Part shown: positions 13,633 through 16,536 of the stretch, piece by piece
Layout of the letters: each line of letters opens with the position of its first letter
How positions within the stretch are numbered: position 1 is the first letter of the stretch
DNA from: Candidatus Omnitrophota bacterium
Lineage (GTDB): Bacteria; Omnitrophota; Gorgyraeia; Gygaellales; Profunditerraquicolaceae
Assembly (NCBI GenBank): GCA_030691865.1
Contig: JAUYDL010000060.1
Location: forward strand, 1 to 16,536
Direction: 5' to 3'
Length of the DNA: 16,536 nt
Notes under the pieces: generated by a model
Told to the model about the DNA's origin: nothing
The model's database searches: none
Seen by the model: only the letters and a program-made list of their open reading frames with translations
Program-made: the position numbers and the translations under genes

Positions 13633-14595
13633 ATGTGGTCATTACAGTTAAGAATGTGGTTATTGGTAACTCTTCTCTTCGGGATCATCTATGCTTTAGT
13701 GGTTATTGTGGGCAGTAGTTTTTTGCATGTGGGTGGTTTCAGTTTTTATTTGATCATTTCTTTGGTGATGATGGTCGTTCAATATATGCTGGGGCCTAAG
13801 ATTGTCGAATGGAGTATGCGGGTAAAATATATTAAAAGGGACCAAAACCCGCGTTTGTTTCAGATGGTAGAAAGCTTAAGCGTGCGCGCCAATATCCCGA
13901 TGCCCAAAATTGGCATTGCCCAGATTGCTATTCCTAACGCTTTTGCTTTCGGCCGTAGCCTTAAAGACGGTAGAGTCTGTGTAACTAGCGGAATCTTGAA
14001 TTTGCTTGATGAAGAGGAATTAAAGGCGGTGCTTGGACATGAATTAAGCCATTTGAAAAACCGCGACGTGCTTACGATTACTTTACTTTCCGTTATACCG
14101 ATGGTTATGTACCGGATTGCCTGGCAGTTTTTATTCTTCGGCCGCCGGCGGGATGAACGAAGCGGCAATACCGTGTTAATTGGCATGGCAGCTTTCTTAT
14201 TCTATTTTGTAACTAATCTTTTGGTGCTTTATGCCTCACGTATCCGGGAGTATTTTGCGGATCGGGGTTCAGTGCTCTTAGGAAATCAACCCAAGGCTTT
14301 AGCTTCCAGTCTCTATAAGCTGGCTTATGGATCAGCTAAATTGAATAAAGAGGAATTAAAGCAGGCTGAAGGATTAAAAGCTTTTTTTATCAATGACCCG
14401 TCGCAGGCGCGCAAGGAGGTATTGGAGTTGTCGCAATTAGATTTAGATAAAAGCGGCACCATTGATTCTTCTGAGCTGGAGTTGCTTAGAAAATCAAATA
14501 TACGTTTAAATTTAGGGGATAAGATGCTGGAGCTTTTAAGTACGCATCCGAATATGCTTAAACGTATTAAGAAGCTTTCAGAATATAAGGCTTAA
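13633..14595 (+). CDS. HtpX-like M48 membrane metalloprotease with an EF-hand-like loop
   Basis: This 320-residue protein has two N-terminal membrane segments (about 9-30 and 37-54) and two more (150-168, 180-201), the HtpX layout. The zinc site is H136-E137-x2-H140 (LGHELSHLKNRD), with E206 in REYFADR as third ligand. These proteases degrade or trim membrane proteins under envelope stress. Residues 270-281 read DLDKSGTIDSSE, an exact canonical 12-residue EF-hand calcium loop, placed between the usual DPSQAR stretch and the C-terminal LLSTHPNMLKRI block. This is an insertion relative to E. coli HtpX as I know it, and suggests calcium-sensitive activity. The SD AAGGAGG lies in the end of the DUF1573 gene, 4 bp away, so it is the third gene of this operon. 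Confidence 0.88.
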   Translation: MWSLQLRMWLLVTLLFGIIYALVVIVGSSFLHVGGFSFYLIISLVMMVVQYMLGPKIVEWSMRVKYIKRDQNPRLFQMVESLSVRANIPMPKIGIAQIAIPNAFAFGRSLKDGRVCVTSGILNLLDEEELKAVLGHELSHLKNRDVLTITLLSVIPMVMYRIAWQFLFFGRRRDERSGNTVLIGMAAFLFYFVTNLLVLYASRIREYFADRGSVLLGNQPKALASSLYKLAYGSAKLNKEELKQAEGLKAFFINDPSQARKEVLELSQLDLDKSGTIDSSELELLRKSNIRLNLGDKMLELLSTHPNMLKRIKKLSEYKA

Positions 14596-14648
14596 AAGAG
14601 CTTAAAAATCATAGCCATAGTTAACATCTGATTTCCGTCTTTTGCTTG

Positions 14649-14708
14649 AAATAAAGGGGACGGTTCTCTTATTTAAGATAATCCTTAAGAGAACCGTCCC
14701 CTTTATTT
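14649..14708. repeat. Long perfect inverted repeat (REP/RAYT-type signature), bidirectional terminator-like
   Basis: Arms 14649-14671 and 14686-14708 pair perfectly over 23 bp with a 14-nt loop. The core ggggacggttctctt with its reverse complement is a dispersed palindrome seen in several environmental lineages, possibly linked to REP-associated transposases. The arm is followed by TTTTT, so it also ends the M48 transcript. Because it is symmetric it would work in both directions. Confidence 0.75.
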
Positions 14709-14725
14709 TTGCTTTTAACTTCTCT

Positions 14726-14841
14726 GGTAAAAGTTGAATCTTATTTAGATAATGGGTGGCTTGGGTGTTTTCGAAGTGCGTAATGCGCAAGAAAATACCC
14801 AAGACAGGACCCATTATCCCAAGAAAAGTTCAGCTTTTACC
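14726..14841. repeat. 116-nt imperfect nested hairpin element
   Basis: Outer arms 14726-14757 (ggtaaaagttgaa...ataatgggt) and 14809-14841 (acccattat...ttcagcttttacc) pair with few mismatches. Inner arms cttgggtgttttc (14760-14772) and gaaaatacccaag (14791-14803) pair at 12 of 13 positions, and the tip tgcgtaatgcgca is partly self-complementary. The whole could fold into one long rod. It ends 14 bp before the lysS -35 box. A MITE-like element or a structured RNA are both possible. Confidence 0.65.
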
Positions 14842-14854
14842 CTCCCATTTTCTT

Positions 14855-14883
14855 TTGACATAACCCTAAATATACTATATAAT
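14855..14883 (+). promoter_or_regulatory. Consensus sigma70 promoter of lysS
   Basis: TTGACA (14855-14860), an exact 17-bp spacer and TATAAT (14878-14883): a perfect consensus promoter, 9 nt before the lysS ATG. The predicted start near 14890 leaves at most a few nucleotides of leader and no room for a Shine-Dalgarno site. Confidence 0.8.
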
Positions 14884-14892
14884 TACTAAACT

Positions 14893-16347
14893 ATGGATAT
14901 TAACGAGATTATACAGCAGAGAATTGCTAAACTAGAAGCGCTAGGAAGCAAAAACGTGGTTTTGTATCCGGCAAATGTGCCTGTTCATATCACGATCGGG
15001 CAGGCTTTGAGTAGTTTCCAAGAAGGTAAAAAAGTTACTCTCTGCGGTAGAATTATGGCTAATCGGGCGCACGGTAAAGTCAATTTTATGGATCTTAGGG
15101 ATACCACCGGTAAGATCCAGCTTTATATTAAGCGGGATATTGTAGGTGAAGAGAAGGGTGCGCTGCTTGAGCAATTGGATATTGCCGATATCCTAAGCGT
15201 TTACGGCGAGCTTTTTAAGACGCATACCGGAGAATTTACGGTAAAGGTCCAGGATTTTACGGTATTAGCTAAAGCTTTACGGCCCCTGCCTGAGAAATGG
15301 CATGGGCTAAAGGATGTAGAGTTGCGTTATCGGCAGCGTTATCTGGACTTGCTTGCTAACGAAAATGTAAAAAAGGTGTTTTTACTGCGTGCTAAGATTA
15401 TCCAGGCTATGCGCAGTTTCTTAGACGCCAGAGGATTCTTAGAAGTTGAAACTCCCATGATGCACGATATTGCCGGGGGCGCGGCAGGCCGGCCTTTTAA
15501 GACCTTTCATAATGAATATAGCATGGATCTGTATTTGAGGATTGCCCCGGAGCTCTACTTAAAACGCCTCCTGGTGGGCGGCCTTGACCGGGTCTATGAG
15601 ATTAATCGTTCTTTCCGCAACGAAGGCGTATCTACGCGGCATAATCCGGAGTTTACCATGTTGGAAGTTTATCAGGCTTATGCCGATTATGAAGATATGG
15701 TTAATTTAACGCAGGATTTAATTTGTCATATCGTGCGGGAGGTTTTAGGCAAAGAGGAGTTGCTTTATCAGGGCAAGACTATTGACCTTAAAACTCCTTG
15801 GAATAGACAATCATTCGCCGGATTGGTTAAGGATAAATTTGGTATCGAGCCGCAGGATGATCCGGCTGTAATGCTGGATAAATTGCAGGCTAAGGGATTG
15901 GCTAAGGATAAAAACCGCTTGAGCCGTTCTCAGATAAATAAGATTGTGGAAGATGCCTTAGGGCAGGATCTGCAGGTTAATCCTACATTTATTATGGATT
16001 ATTTTACCAGTCTTTGCCCTTTAGCCAAGACTAAAAAAGATAATCCTTTGATTTCTGAGAGGTTTGAACTTTATCTGGCAGGAATGGAAATTGCCAATGC
16101 CTATTCTGAGTTAAATGATCCTTTGGAGCAACGCCGGCGTTTCCAAGAAGAGATCAAGGACCTTAATTCCGAGGAAAAGAAGAACATTGATGAAGAGTAC
16201 CTTTTGGCTTTAGAGCATGGTATGCCTCCGGCCGGAGGATTGGGTATCGGTATTGACCGGCTGGTGATGTTGCTTACCGACCAGCCATCAATCAGGGATG
16301 TAATTTTATTTCCTCTCCTGCGCTCACAAGAAGAGGATAAAGTTTGA
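14893..16347 (+). CDS. lysS: Lysyl-tRNA synthetase, class II
   Basis: This 484-residue enzyme charges tRNA-Lys with lysine in the cytosol. An N-terminal OB-fold anticodon-binding domain (about 45-128, VTLCGRIMANRAHGKVNFMD) is followed by the class II catalytic domain. Motif 1 is near RGFLEVETPMM (180-190). Motif 2 is FRNEGVSTRHNPEFTMLE (241-258). Motif 3 is GIGIDRLVMLL (451-461) with Asp455-Arg456. The lysine-specific GGAAGRPF and RIAPELYLK blocks are present. It is slightly shorter than E. coli LysS (505) at both ends but complete. It has a consensus promoter with almost no leader and is followed, 1 bp after its stop, by a lolC/lolE-type gene, so the two should be co-transcribed. A lysS-lolC order is one I associate with several Gram-negative lineages, though I cannot check that here. 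Confidence 0.97.
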   Translation: MDINEIIQQRIAKLEALGSKNVVLYPANVPVHITIGQALSSFQEGKKVTLCGRIMANRAHGKVNFMDLRDTTGKIQLYIKRDIVGEEKGALLEQLDIADILSVYGELFKTHTGEFTVKVQDFTVLAKALRPLPEKWHGLKDVELRYRQRYLDLLANENVKKVFLLRAKIIQAMRSFLDARGFLEVETPMMHDIAGGAAGRPFKTFHNEYSMDLYLRIAPELYLKRLLVGGLDRVYEINRSFRNEGVSTRHNPEFTMLEVYQAYADYEDMVNLTQDLICHIVREVLGKEELLYQGKTIDLKTPWNRQSFAGLVKDKFGIEPQDDPAVMLDKLQAKGLAKDKNRLSRSQINKIVEDALGQDLQVNPTFIMDYFTSLCPLAKTKKDNPLISERFELYLAGMEIANAYSELNDPLEQRRRFQEEIKDLNSEEKKNIDEEYLLALEHGMPPAGGLGIGIDRLVMLLTDQPSIRDVILFPLLRSQEEDKV

Positions 16348-16348
16348 T

Positions 16349-16536
16349 ATGTTTTCAGAATTATGGCTTAGCCAGAGATACCTGAGGGCAGGTAAAAAAG
16401 AGAAAATTATCTCGATTACAGCGTTAATCTCTATTATCGGGATTGCGATTGGTGTAATGGTTTTAATTGTCGTAATCGGGGTGATGAGCGGGTTTGACCG
16501 GTTCCTTGAGGATAAAATGGTGGGTACTAATTCCCA
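16349..16536 (+). CDS. LolC/LolE-type lipoprotein-releasing ABC permease, 5' part
   Basis: The gene begins 1 bp after the lysS stop and runs off the window end, so only 62 residues are visible. The start MFSELWLSQRYLRAG, the basic KKEK stretch and a membrane helix (ITALISIIGIAIGVMVLIVV) ending in IGVMSGFDRFL are characteristic of LolC/LolE/FtsX-like permeases that lift lipoproteins out of the inner membrane with LolD. LolC and LolE cannot be told apart from this fragment. It implies a Gram-negative cell envelope. Confidence 0.85.
   Translation, partial: MFSELWLSQRYLRAGKKEKIISITALISIIGIAIGVMVLIVVIGVMSGFDRFLEDKMVGTNS

Noticed and set aside
14602..14814. Minus-strand open frame across the inverted repeats
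   Set aside because: It is made almost wholly of the two palindromic elements and has no recognisable protein features.
1..16536. CRISPR array, tRNA or rRNA gene
   Set aside because: No regularly spaced direct repeats, no cloverleaf with a TTC-type arm and no rRNA-like stretch were recognised on either strand.

Overview
The window looks like a chromosomal stretch from an uncultured Gram-negative bacterium of about 40% GC. Candidate phylum Omnitrophota (OP3) is my best guess. This rests on the mixture of a LolC/E-type lipoprotein exporter, non-mevalonate isoprenoid synthesis (IspH), DUF5674 and its partner, and many small palindromes of the kind common in such metagenome-derived genomes. It is an inference from gene content, not a phylogeny. 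The genetic code is standard: TAA, TGA and TAG all end convincing genes.

Bases 1-6500 are accessory. Seven short transcription units of unrelated function follow one another: an FMN split-barrel protein, an exported 15-residue-repeat protein, a double zinc-ribbon protein, a C45 hydrolase on the opposite strand and richer in GC, a SAM methyltransferase, a cupin, and a DUF5674 pair. Most boundaries carry the same kind of spacer. It has a segment of about 75-95 bp that, read on the minus strand, encodes a conserved C-terminal peptide (six copies), and then usually a terminator hairpin. At three boundaries a sigma70-like promoter lies inside that hairpin's left arm, so upstream transcription should stop and downstream transcription start in the same 70 bp. 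The layout resembles an integron cassette array or a recombination-built gene island, but I see no integrase and no canonical attC site. This is the most unusual part of the window.

Bases 6500-8900 hold a membrane-anchored class A beta-lactamase-fold protein, a decayed PAS histidine kinase (internal TAG, truncated ATPase domain) and an intact single-domain response regulator. REP-like hairpins lie nearby.

Bases 9000-16536 are more core-like. They hold purU (formyl-THF deformylase), a minus-strand pair of trans-prenyltransferase and ispH for isoprenoid synthesis, and a divergent plus-strand operon. That operon encodes a thioredoxin-DsbD fusion, an exported DUF1573 protein and an M48 membrane protease with an EF-hand-like loop. 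Two tandem long inverted repeats follow, then lysS and the start of a lolC/lolE gene cut by the window edge. Several genes (5628, 12079, lysS) have a near-consensus promoter whose -10 box is only 7-9 nt before the ATG, which suggests leaderless mRNAs.
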